The notes under the pieces are model-generated. The model worked only from the letters and a program-made list of their open reading frames with translations, did no database searches and was not told the origin of the DNA. DNA of 64,000 bases from Syntrophobacter sp963666995. Lineage in GTDB: Bacteria; Desulfobacterota; Syntrophobacteria; Syntrophobacterales; Syntrophobacteraceae. Positions 9,273 to 17,147 of this stretch are shown here, piece by piece (position 1 is the stretch's first letter; each line of letters starts with the position of its first letter). The translations under genes were made by a program, and so were the position numbers. The DNA lies in NCBI GenBank assembly GCA_963666995.1, contig OY762941.1:2604001-2668000 (forward strand), given 5' to 3'.

Positions 9273-9568
9273 ACTAATAGTAATTGCAAGTCCTGCGGAC
9301 ACCGGCCTGACGATGATCCATCGGCGATCATGCATGCGGCCGGCGGGGTCTGTCGTTCGGGGTTGCCGCCGTCGGCAGGAAATCCGGGGTTCCCTCTTTG
9401 CAAAAGGGGTGAATCAGGTGATGATTGATTACAATCCGTTGTTGCAGGACGCAAAAGAGGCGGTTAGAGAGCAGCCGCGCCTTTCTTTTCATAAACGTCG
9501 CCATATCGATGAGAGGAATCCGGCTGACTCCGCACGTCGGAGATCGGCAAAACACCAAGGAGGATATT
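9273..9568 (+). other. untranslated leader before the glycyl radical enzyme
   Basis: About 290 bases lie between the predicted transcript start and the gene. No riboswitch class is recognised. Open frames run through it, including one in frame with the enzyme from 9425, but they lack family similarity and the strong ribosome site is only at 9561-9566. Confidence 0.5.
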
Positions 9569-12052
9569 ATGGATACCTGTTGCGAAGTCCTGTCTCCTCA
9601 CGAGCAGAGAATCCAGGAAGAGATACGGGGCATAAAGGATTTCCACGGACGGCAGCGAGTCTACCGGATTCTTGAATCCTTCAAAGGCAAGAAGCCCATG
9701 ATAGACGTCGAGCGGGCCAGGTACTTCACCGAATCATTCAGGCAAACAGAAGGCCGGCCGCTCATTCTGCGCTGGGCCAAAGCCTTGAAGCTCATCGCCG
9801 AGAAAGCCACCGTCTACATCGATGACCACCAGCTTCTGGTCGGCCGGGCGGGATGTCCCGGGCGTTACGGCATCCTCTATCCGGAGTTGGACGGAGACTT
9901 CCTGGACTTGGCCGTAAAGGACCTGCCCAATCGCGTCGAGTCTCCTTTCGACATTTCCGAGGAAGCCGCCCGGACGGTCATCGAAGAGATCGCGCCCTAC
10001 TGGAAAGGGAAGACCTTCCACGAAGCCCTGGCCGTCAGCCTGCCGGAAGAAACACTGAAGCTCACTTTCGATCCGGCCGATACGCTCCGGTCACGCTTCA
10101 TCGTGAACGAGACGGCTTCTTTCCGTTCCGGGCTTCAGTGGGTGCATGATTATGAGAAGGTCCTCAAGAGAGGCTTCAAGGGGATCCGCCTCGAAGCGCA
10201 GGAGAGGCTCGAATCGCTCGATCCGCTGAGCCCTGTCGACAACATGGAAAAGCGTCCTTTCCTTGAAGCCGTCATCACCTTGTGCGACGCGATCGTTCTG
10301 TGGGCGAAACGCCATGCCCGGCTGGCGGCCGAGTTGGCCCGGGTCGAGTCCGATCCCGTTCGCAGGAAAGAATTGGAGAGAATCTCCGAAACCTGCGAAT
10401 GGGTGCCCGAAAACCCGGCGCGCACCTTTTATGAAGCGGTGCAGGCCCAGTGGTTCACGCAGATGTTTTCGCGCATCGAGCAGAAGACCGGTACCATTGT
10501 TTCCAACGGGCGCATGGACCAGTATTTCTACCCCTATTACGTCAAAGACATCAACCAGGGGATCCTCACCGAAGAAGACGCCGTGGAACTCATCGAATGC
10601 ATGTGGGTGGGCATGGCCCAGTTCATTGATTTGTATATTTCCCCCACCGGCGGCGCCATCAACGAGGGCTACGCGCACTGGGAAGCCGTGACAGTCGGCG
10701 GCCAGACCCGCGACGGCCGCGACGCGGCCAACGATCTGACCTACCTTTTCCTGCGCTCGAAGCGGGAGTTTCCGCTCAACTATCCGGACCTTGCCGCCCG
10801 TATCCATGCCCGGGCGCCGGAACGGTACCTCTACGAAGTGGCTGAAACCATAAAAGAAGGTTCCGGGTTTCCCAAGCTCATAAACGACGAAGAGGTCATC
10901 CCGCTTTACCTCTCCAAGGGAGCCGCTTTCGAGGAAATCAACGACTACGCGGTGTCCGGATGCACCGAAGCGAGGATGCCGAACCGGGACACCTATACGA
11001 GCGGCTGCGCCTACATCAATTACGCGGCCGCCCTGGAAATGACCCTGTTCAACGGCCGCATGAAACTCTACGGCGAAGAGCCGATCGGACTGGAAACGGG
11101 CGACCCGCGCAACTTCGAGACCTGGGATGAATTTTGGCATGCCTATCTTGCCCAACAGACGAATTTCCTCAAGCACGCCTTTATCCAGCAGCACATCATC
11201 ATTGACCTCAGGGCAAAGCACTTTGCCGCACCGCTCGCTTCGGCCCTGCACGACCTGTGCATGAAAAACACGATTGACCTCCATCAGCCCCATATCGAAG
11301 GCGGCATCGACTTCGGGTATTTCGAATGCATCGGGTACGGGACCGTCGTGGACTCCCTGGCCGCGATCAAGAAGCGTGTCTTCGAGGAAAAGCGGTTGAC
11401 CATGGCCCAGGTCTTCGAGGCCCTCGAATGCAATTTCGAAGGCCGCGAGGCGATCCGCCAGACGCTGAGGAACGCGCCCTGCTACGGGAATAACGATCCG
11501 TATGCGGACAGTATCGCCAGAGCGATCGACAAAGCTTCGCTCGAGTTCACGAAGAGATACTCGAAGGAACTCGGCGTGCACCTCGATCTTCGGTATGTGC
11601 CGTTCACCTCGCATGTGCCCTTTGGGAAAGTGGTGAGCGCCACCCCCAACGGCCGCAAGGCATGGACTCCTTTGTCGGACGGCTCTTCCGCCTCTCACGG
11701 CGCCGATGTCAACGGTCCCACCGCGGTCCTGCTGTCGAACTTCAGCTCCAAGAACCTGGACTACCGGGAACGCGCATCCCGCCTGCTCAATATCAAACTA
11801 TCGCCGAAGTGCGTGGCGGGCGAAGAAGGAAGCCGCAAACTGGTGTCCTTTATCCGGACCTTCTGCGATCTCAAGCTGTGGCACATCCAGTTCAACATCA
11901 TCAACAAGCAGACCCTGCTCGCAGCCCAGCGGGATCCCGAGAAATACCGCGGCCTCCTCGTCCGTGTGGCCGGCTACAGCGCCTATTTTGTGGATCTGTC
12001 GCCGGATCTGCAAAACGACATTATTGCGCGAACGGAACACGATTCCATTTAG
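9569..12052 (+). CDS. islA: glycyl radical enzyme, probable isethionate sulfite-lyase
   Basis: Oxygen-sensitive radical enzyme predicted to split isethionate into acetaldehyde and sulfite in the cytoplasm. Start: AAGGAGG five bases before the ATG at 9569; 827 residues, the normal length for this class. The thiyl-radical motif GCTE puts Cys465 and the base Glu467 in place; the glycyl radical is Gly802 in RVAGYSAYF. Residues recalled for Bilophila IslA (Arg189, Gln193, Trp374, Cys468, Glu470, Arg678, Phe682, Gly805) are all matched here at a constant shift of three: Arg186, Gln190, Trp371, Cys465, Glu467, Arg675, Phe679, Gly802. The two arginines and the glutamine would hold the sulfonate. The related DHPS sulfite-lyase HpsG is the main alternative, but the acetaldehyde dehydrogenase downstream favours isethionate. 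Confidence 0.85.
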   Translation: MDTCCEVLSPHEQRIQEEIRGIKDFHGRQRVYRILESFKGKKPMIDVERARYFTESFRQTEGRPLILRWAKALKLIAEKATVYIDDHQLLVGRAGCPGRYGILYPELDGDFLDLAVKDLPNRVESPFDISEEAARTVIEEIAPYWKGKTFHEALAVSLPEETLKLTFDPADTLRSRFIVNETASFRSGLQWVHDYEKVLKRGFKGIRLEAQERLESLDPLSPVDNMEKRPFLEAVITLCDAIVLWAKRHARLAAELARVESDPVRRKELERISETCEWVPENPARTFYEAVQAQWFTQMFSRIEQKTGTIVSNGRMDQYFYPYYVKDINQGILTEEDAVELIECMWVGMAQFIDLYISPTGGAINEGYAHWEAVTVGGQTRDGRDAANDLTYLFLRSKREFPLNYPDLAARIHARAPERYLYEVAETIKEGSGFPKLINDEEVIPLYLSKGAAFEEINDYAVSGCTEARMPNRDTYTSGCAYINYAAALEMTLFNGRMKLYGEEPIGLETGDPRNFETWDEFWHAYLAQQTNFLKHAFIQQHIIIDLRAKHFAAPLASALHDLCMKNTIDLHQPHIEGGIDFGYFECIGYGTVVDSLAAIKKRVFEEKRLTMAQVFEALECNFEGREAIRQTLRNAPCYGNNDPYADSIARAIDKASLEFTKRYSKELGVHLDLRYVPFTSHVPFGKVVSATPNGRKAWTPLSDGSSASHGADVNGPTAVLLSNFSSKNLDYRERASRLLNIKLSPKCVAGEEGSRKLVSFIRTFCDLKLWHIQFNIINKQTLLAAQRDPEKYRGLLVRVAGYSAYFVDLSPDLQNDIIARTEHDSI

Positions 12053-12140
12053 GAGCGGACCGCCGCGTGAAACGCATTAATCTGCAGGCCCGTACGGGTT
12101 CCTCTTCTCCGGGGGGCCCGTGCGCGGCGGCGGGGGAAAA

Positions 12141-13136
12141 ATGGCAGTGAATGGCGAGAAGCAGGTCGACAGTCGACGCGGCTGCGTTTTCAATATCCAG
12201 CGATATTCGTTGCACGACGGTCCCGGAATCAGGACTCTGGTATTCCTGAAGGGATGTCCTCTGCGGTGCAAATGGTGCTGCAACCCGGAATCTCAGAGGA
12301 TCCATCCTGAACTGGCATACAACAGCGGCAAGTGCATCGGCACGAAGGAATGCGGCTGGTGCATCGAAGAATGTCCGGACCGGGCGGTGCACGAGAATGA
12401 AGACGGCACGGTCCGCATAGATCGGGATGCGTGCCAAGAGTGCCTGCAGTGCGTGGAGTTCTGCCCTTCGCAGGCGATGAGTCGCTTCGGCAAATTGATG
12501 AGTGTGGACGAAGTGTTGCACGCGGTGGAAGCCGACGGCATCTTTTATGCGCGCTCCGGCGGCGGGATCACTCTCAGCGGCGGCGAACCTCTGGCCCAGG
12601 CTGATTTTGCCTGTGAACTCCTGCTGCAGGCAAGGCGGCGGAGGATCAACACGTCGATGGAGACCTGCGGGTTCGTCCAGTGGAAAGACCTCGAGCGGGC
12701 CTGCCGGGCCCTGGACAGTATCCTGTTCGACATTAAGAGTATGGACCCCGGAAAGCATATTGAGTTCACCGGGGTCTCGAACGAATTGATCCTGGAAAAT
12801 TTCCGGCGCCTCTGTGTGACCTTCCCGAATCTTCCCAAGCGGGTCCGGACTCCGGTCATCCCCGGGTTCAATGACACCGAGGAGGACATAAGGGCAATCA
12901 TTGCTTTCATCCGGGACAAACCGAACGTCGAATACGAACTGCTCGCCTATCACCGGTTCGGGCAGCCGAAATACCGCTACCTGGACCGGGAGTACGAGTT
13001 GAGCGACATCACCGTGGACAACAGCCGGATGAAGGTTCTGAAAGAGCTGGTGAAGGCAAGCATGGAAAGGGGGACGACTGTGCAGGGGGAAACGGCGGTT
13101 GATGTTTCACAGCCGTCTTCAGAGGCCTTCCGGTGA
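12141..13136 (+). CDS. islB: glycyl radical enzyme activating protein (radical SAM)
   Basis: Installs the glycyl radical on the neighbouring enzyme using S-adenosylmethionine and a [4Fe-4S] cluster. The radical SAM cysteines are Cys39, Cys43 and Cys46 in GCPLRCKWC. A ferredoxin-like insert follows with two further cluster sites: Cys65, 71, 74, 78 and Cys98, 101, 104, 108. This insert is typical of activases outside the pyruvate formate-lyase branch. The SAM-binding GGEP motif follows. Start: the ATG at 12141 follows a GGGGGAAAA site, giving 331 residues. It is 88 bases after islA in the same operon. Confidence 0.93.
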   Translation: MAVNGEKQVDSRRGCVFNIQRYSLHDGPGIRTLVFLKGCPLRCKWCCNPESQRIHPELAYNSGKCIGTKECGWCIEECPDRAVHENEDGTVRIDRDACQECLQCVEFCPSQAMSRFGKLMSVDEVLHAVEADGIFYARSGGGITLSGGEPLAQADFACELLLQARRRRINTSMETCGFVQWKDLERACRALDSILFDIKSMDPGKHIEFTGVSNELILENFRRLCVTFPNLPKRVRTPVIPGFNDTEEDIRAIIAFIRDKPNVEYELLAYHRFGQPKYRYLDREYELSDITVDNSRMKVLKELVKASMERGTTVQGETAVDVSQPSSEAFR

Positions 13137-13192
13137 AAGACGGGATAGATGAAGGTTGGTTATTGATCTTCGCTTTCGGCCAAATGCGCCTG

Positions 13193-13445
13193 ATACTAAT
13201 TTGCGTTCAAGATGATACTCTTGATATCCCCAAAAAGAGCGGGGGAATGATTCCCCCGCGCCCCCGGACTTCGGCCACACGCGCAAGCGCGTGAGGCCGA
13301 GCGCTCAGCGCTCGCGGCTGCTGCCCCGCGTTCAGCGGGGCGCTGCCGCAGCGCCAAACTGAGCCGCGAAGCGGCGTGGGGGTGTGGGGGACGCAGTTCC
13401 CCACACTTTTCATTCTTTGATGGCATCTTGAACGCAACTCAGTAT
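13193..13445. mobile_element. 253-base MITE-like element with terminal inverted repeats
   Basis: The perfect 14-base ends TTGCGTTCAAGATG (13201-13214) and its complement (13424-13437) extend outward to 22 bases with two mismatches. The inside is GC-rich and full of nested hairpins, with no coding capacity. A near-identical copy of its right-hand 80 bases lies at 46616-46702 in the opposite orientation. No target duplication is obvious. It sits between islB and the acetaldehyde dehydrogenase gene. Confidence 0.7.
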
Positions 13446-13518
13446 GAACCCTTCCGGGTTTCGCTGACAGCACCATGTTCGAAGTTCTTTGTTCTTCCAC
13501 GTCATGCATAAGCAGCCT

Positions 13519-13560
13519 GTCTCGATTTACATTGACGACCATCAGCTTCTTGCGGGGCGA
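13519..13560 (+). pseudogene. remnant of a second glycyl radical enzyme gene
   Basis: Fourteen codons read VSIYIDDHQLLAGR, very close to TVYIDDHQLLVGRAG at residues 81-95 of the intact enzyme 3.7 kb upstream. Nothing before or after it in the frame resembles the family, so it is a short relic just past the MITE. Confidence 0.5.
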
Positions 13561-13649
13561 GTGTTTTTCGCTTGGCGAAAGCTGGGTTCATTTGCGGCGG
13601 GAAGTCTTCGCCGCCTGGATGGCACAACAGATCATAAGGGAGAACTCGT

Positions 13650-14537
13650 ATGGCCAAATTGTCTGTCGCAATCCTGGGGTCGGGAAATATCGGCACGGAC
13701 CTCATGTACAAGCTACGCCGAAGCACGCTGCTCAAGCTGGAGCATGTCGCCGGTATAGACCCCGCCTCCGACGGCCTGGCGCGTGCACGCGAGCTTGGCT
13801 ATGAAACCTGCACGGACGGGATCGAGGGCATTCTCCGCAATGGGAAAATCAAACTGGTGTTTGATGCGACTTCGGCGCGATCTCACCTCGCGCACGCTCC
13901 GCGTCTTGAGGCGGCGGGCATTATTGCCGTTGATCTGACTCCAGCCGCGGTGGGACCGGGTGTGATCCCGGTGGTGAATATCCAGGAACGTTCCACGGCA
14001 TCCAATGTCAATCTGGTTTCGTGCGGGGCGCAGGCGACAGTGCCCATCGTGGCTGCCATAAATCGGGTCAGCCCTGTCCTGTATGCCGAAACGGTATCCA
14101 CAATCGCGAGTCGCAGCGCAGGTCCGGGCACCAGGCATAATATCGATGAGTTTACGCGCACAACGGCGAGGAGCGTTCGCGACATCGGGGGCGCGAAGAA
14201 ATCGAAAAGCATCATCGTGCTCAACCCTGCGGAACCGCCCATTATCATGCGTAACACAGTCTACGCTGAAGTTGATCTTCCCGCGGACGAGAAGAGTATC
14301 CGTGACTCGGTTATGGCGATGGCCGAGAAGATCAAATCTTACGTTCCCGGCTATACGATCACGGTCGAGCCGTTCCTGGACGGCGGCCATATCACGACCT
14401 GCATCGAAGTGACCGGCGCGGGCGATTATCTGGCTCCCTATTCCGGGAACCTCGATATCATCACCGCCGCGGCAGTACACGTTGCTGAGTGCTATGCGGA
14501 GACTCTCTTGAAGGAAAGGATGGTGACCAATGGCTAA
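13650..14537 (+). CDS. mhpF: acetaldehyde dehydrogenase (acylating), DmpF/MhpF family
   Basis: Oxidises acetaldehyde with NAD and coenzyme A to acetyl-CoA. The N-terminal Rossmann motif is GSGNIGTDL (10-18), the catalytic nucleophile is Cys125 in NLVSCGAQATV, and the C-terminal GHITTCIEVTGAGDYL segment is typical. Length 295 is normal. The ATG at 13650 has AGGGAG eight bases upstream. It overlaps the aldolase gene by eight bases; the two proteins normally form a complex that channels acetaldehyde. In this locus it would take the acetaldehyde released by the sulfite-lyase and complete the pathway to acetyl-CoA. Confidence 0.92.
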   Translation: MAKLSVAILGSGNIGTDLMYKLRRSTLLKLEHVAGIDPASDGLARARELGYETCTDGIEGILRNGKIKLVFDATSARSHLAHAPRLEAAGIIAVDLTPAAVGPGVIPVVNIQERSTASNVNLVSCGAQATVPIVAAINRVSPVLYAETVSTIASRSAGPGTRHNIDEFTRTTARSVRDIGGAKKSKSIIVLNPAEPPIIMRNTVYAEVDLPADEKSIRDSVMAMAEKIKSYVPGYTITVEPFLDGGHITTCIEVTGAGDYLAPYSGNLDIITAAAVHVAECYAETLLKERMVTNG

Positions 14538-15552
14538 ACTCACCGTTGTGGATGTTACGCTTCGCGATGGAAATCACACCGTCCGTCAGCAGTTCTCGCC
14601 CGAGTTGCTTTCCAAGTTGGCTGCAGCCCTCGAAGCCGCCGGCGTGGACATGATCGAAGTCGGTCACGGTGATGGAACGGGAGGAAGTTCCATTCACGTT
14701 GGGAGGACGGCCGCTCCTGACGAGCAATTGATCAAGGCCGTGGTGTCCGCGGTAAAGAGAGCGAAGGTCGCAATATTCTTAATACCCGGATTCGGAACGA
14801 TGGAAGACCTGCAAATGGCCTATGATCTGGGCGTCACGGTCGCAAGGGTGGCATGCCATTGCACGGAAGCGGACATCACCGAACAGCACATTCAGCTCGC
14901 CAGGAAACTGGACATGCTTGCGGTCGGCTATCTGATCTCGTTCGGCATGGCTTCCCCGGAACGCATCGCCGAGGAAGCGAAGAAGATGGAGTCTTACGGG
15001 GCACAGTATATCAACCTGGCGGACTCTCAAGGGTATCTGGTTCCCCATCAGGTTAAGGAATACATCGCCGCCGTGCGCCGGGCGGTAAACATCCCGGTGG
15101 GTTTCCATGCCCACAACAACCTTGGATTGGCGATCGGCAATTCGCTCGCGGCGGTCGAGGCGGGAGCGAGCTACGTGGATGGAAGTCTGAAAGGCTTCGG
15201 CGGCGGTGCCGGCAATGCTCAAACCGAAACGCTGGTAGCCGCGTTAAAGAGGGGGGCGTTTCCCACGGATGTTGACCTCTTCGGCATTCTCGACGCCGCA
15301 GCCATTCTGGTGGCTGAACTCAACAAGTATCCCGATCTGGCGAAGGTCCCAATGCCTACCGTCGACAACGATTCCATCATGATGGGCTATGCATGCGTCT
15401 ACGGCGGATACGTCCTTCCTATAAAACGTGCTGCCGAGAAATACGGCTGCGACCCGCGGCAACTCGTGCTTCGCCTGGGGGCGCGCAAGGTCGTGGCCAC
15501 TCAGGAAGACGTGGTGATCGAGGAAGCCCGCCGCCTCGCCGGCAAGGCCTGA
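14530..15552 (+). CDS. mhpE: 4-hydroxy-2-oxovalerate aldolase, DmpG/MhpE family
   Basis: DRE-TIM metallolyase of 340 residues that reversibly splits 4-hydroxy-2-oxovalerate into pyruvate and acetaldehyde. Active residues visible: Arg12, Asp13 and His16 in TLRDGNHTVR, the metal ligands His193 and His195 in FHAHNN, and the GYACVY tyrosine region in the C-terminal lid domain. It overlaps the dehydrogenase gene, as in aromatic meta-cleavage operons, but no aromatic degradation genes are present. Its role here may be structural, since DmpF-type dehydrogenases depend on the aldolase partner, or it may form 4-hydroxy-2-oxovalerate from acetaldehyde and pyruvate. It is the last gene of the operon. 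Confidence 0.92.
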   Translation: MAKLTVVDVTLRDGNHTVRQQFSPELLSKLAAALEAAGVDMIEVGHGDGTGGSSIHVGRTAAPDEQLIKAVVSAVKRAKVAIFLIPGFGTMEDLQMAYDLGVTVARVACHCTEADITEQHIQLARKLDMLAVGYLISFGMASPERIAEEAKKMESYGAQYINLADSQGYLVPHQVKEYIAAVRRAVNIPVGFHAHNNLGLAIGNSLAAVEAGASYVDGSLKGFGGGAGNAQTETLVAALKRGAFPTDVDLFGILDAAAILVAELNKYPDLAKVPMPTVDNDSIMMGYACVYGGYVLPIKRAAEKYGCDPRQLVLRLGARKVVATQEDVVIEEARRLAGKA

Positions 15553-15581
15553 TACGAAGTTGAATTGAAGAAGTTGTTTGC

Positions 15582-15611
15582 CTCGTTCCCACGCGGGAGC
15601 GTGGGAACGAG
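15582..15611. repeat. CTCGTTCCCACG hairpin repeat
   Basis: A 12-bp perfect stem (CTCGTTCCCACG / CGTGGGAACGAG) with a six-base loop, 29 bases past the aldolase stop. A related hairpin with a paired G-C to A-T change is at 41604-41629. There is no T-run, so it is a repeat rather than a clear terminator. Confidence 0.65.
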
Positions 15612-15635
15612 AAAATGACATAATCCTGCCGATGG

Positions 15636-15753
15636 GTGGCACGGACAACTCGTTGTCCGTGCGCGAAGCGCAAGAGGTTTGCGAGAGAGCGGCATAGTCC
15701 TTCCTGCTCCTCTTGGGGCTGCGCCCCCCGGATAACAAGTATCCGGGCTACCC
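15636..15753. repeat. inverted pair of 42-base hairpin repeat units
   Basis: A forward unit at 15636-15677 (stem CACGGACAAC/GTTGTCCGTG, then GCGCGAAGCGCAAGAGG) and an inverted unit at 15709-15753. With the CTCGTTCCCACG hairpin and a stretch near 15835-15875 resembling the inside of the 13.2-kb MITE, these fill the 396-base gap between the two converging sulfonate operons. No gene is seen there. Confidence 0.7.
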
Positions 15754-15948
15754 GTTGAATCGAGGTTTCGTCCGGCCTGGGCTTTTCCTTTGAGCAACAG
15801 GCCGTTCCCCCGCAGTCGCCGCCAGGACGCCGGACTCACGCGCAACCGCGTGCGGCCGAGCGCTCATCGGCCCGCAAGTCGCCCGGTCCCGCTGTGCCGC
15901 AGGGAAAACATCATTCCGCAACACAGCAGCACCGGATTCGGAAAAATC

Positions 15949-17109
15949 TCAATAATTTGCTTCCAGCAGCCCGATGACGTCCTCCTCTGTCACCGCCCTC
16001 GGATTATTGTTGATCAACCTCGCCGCCCCGACGGTAGCCTTTGCAATGGCGGGGAAAACGTCCCGTGGTATATTGTAGGCGCTCAATTTCGTCGAAATAC
16101 CCAGGTCGGCGACCAGGGACCGGACTGCCCTGACCGACAGCTTTGCCGCTTCATCCGTGGAGATCCCGCTCGTGTTCTCCCCCAGTGCCTGCGCGATCCG
16201 GGCGAACTTGACGGGGTTCGCAACGCGATTGAAATCCATCACCCAGGGAGAGATGAAGGCCGTCAGCAGGCCGTGAGGAAGATGAAACCTGCCCCCGATG
16301 GCCAGGGCGATCGCGTGATCGAGCCCGTTCTGGGTATTGGAGAAAGCCATGCCCGCCATGCAACTGGCAAAGAGCATGTTTTGCCTGGCTTCACGGTCTT
16401 CCCCGCTTGTGAAAGCCCGCCGCAGGTTCGCTCCGATGATCCGGATCGCTTCAACGTTCAGTGCGTCGGTGAACACGGTGGCGTGCTTTCCCGTGTAGGA
16501 TTCCATGGCGTGCACCAGGGCGTCCATGCCGGTCATTGCCGTAACGCGGGGCGGGAGAGCGGTGGTCAATTCGGGGTCGAGCAGAACGGTGCGGGCATAC
16601 AGGTGCCGGCTCACAACCGCCCTTTTGATCTCATTTTCGGGATCGGACAGCACGCAAATGGAAGTTACCTCGCTCCCCGTTCCGGCTGTAGTCGGGATGA
16701 GGATCAGGGGAATTCCGGGATTTTCGACAAGTTCCATGCCGACATAGCTGCTGATTGAACCGGAGTTGCAGAGCATTGCGGAGGTCAGCTTTGCAATGTC
16801 GAGGCTGCTCCCTCCGCCGATTCCAATGACCATGTCCGGCGCGTAGTCCCGCGCAAAGGCGACGCTCGCCTGAGCGTCCTCGATGGGCGGATCGCTCCTG
16901 AACCCGGAAAACGTCCTGGATGTCAATCCCGCCTCGGACAGAATGGAAGCGACCCGGTCCGGTATTCCCACCGCCTTGATGCCCGGATCGCTCACGATCA
17001 GGACTTTGCTCACATTCTGCCCAATCCGGCGAATCTCATCAGGCAGGGTCCGGATACAACCCCAATTGTGCACTATCCTTGCCACGCCGTTGAACGAAGA
17101 AAACTCCAT
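15949..17109 (-). CDS. sarD: iron-containing alcohol dehydrogenase, probable sulfoacetaldehyde reductase
   Basis: Type III NAD(H)-dependent alcohol dehydrogenase of 386 residues. The nucleotide loop GGGSSLD is at 98-104; the metal ligands are Asp196 and His200 (GMDALVH), His265 (GLDHA) and His279 (HLPHG). AAAGGAG precedes the ATG. The substrate is inferred from context: next to a taurine transaminase-type gene and an isethionate lyase-type gene, it would reduce sulfoacetaldehyde to isethionate, as SarD does in Bilophila. It is the last gene of the long minus-strand operon. A plain ethanol or butanol dehydrogenase cannot be excluded from sequence alone. Confidence 0.85.
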   Translation of the reverse strand: MEFSSFNGVARIVHNWGCIRTLPDEIRRIGQNVSKVLIVSDPGIKAVGIPDRVASILSEAGLTSRTFSGFRSDPPIEDAQASVAFARDYAPDMVIGIGGGSSLDIAKLTSAMLCNSGSISSYVGMELVENPGIPLILIPTTAGTGSEVTSICVLSDPENEIKRAVVSRHLYARTVLLDPELTTALPPRVTAMTGMDALVHAMESYTGKHATVFTDALNVEAIRIIGANLRRAFTSGEDREARQNMLFASCMAGMAFSNTQNGLDHAIALAIGGRFHLPHGLLTAFISPWVMDFNRVANPVKFARIAQALGENTSGISTDEAAKLSVRAVRSLVADLGISTKLSAYNIPRDVFPAIAKATVGAARLINNNPRAVTEEDVIGLLEANY

Positions 17110-17147
17110 AAACTATCTCCTTTCTGAATGTCTTACTCTCAAACCCA

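Noticed and set aside
9133..9675. Frame in the leader of the lyase operon containing MIDYNPLLQDAKEAV
   Set aside because: No family match, weak start, and it runs into the lyase gene in another frame; kept only as untranslated leader.
10091..11698. A 535-residue minus-strand frame opposite the glycyl radical enzyme
   Set aside because: It is antisense to a gene with clear catalytic motifs and has no recognisable domains.
9569..12052. Pyruvate formate-lyase, choline trimethylamine-lyase or glycerol dehydratase for the radical enzyme
   Set aside because: The active site has GCTE and paired sulfonate-binding arginines, not the Cys-Cys of pyruvate formate-lyase nor the GCVE context and partner genes (microcompartment, diol pathway) of the others.
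13196..13426. A 76-residue frame starting MPSKNEKCGELRPPHPHAA, with a sister at 46637
   Set aside because: Both lie in the MITE and its partial copy; the shared peptide is a by-product of repeated non-coding DNA.
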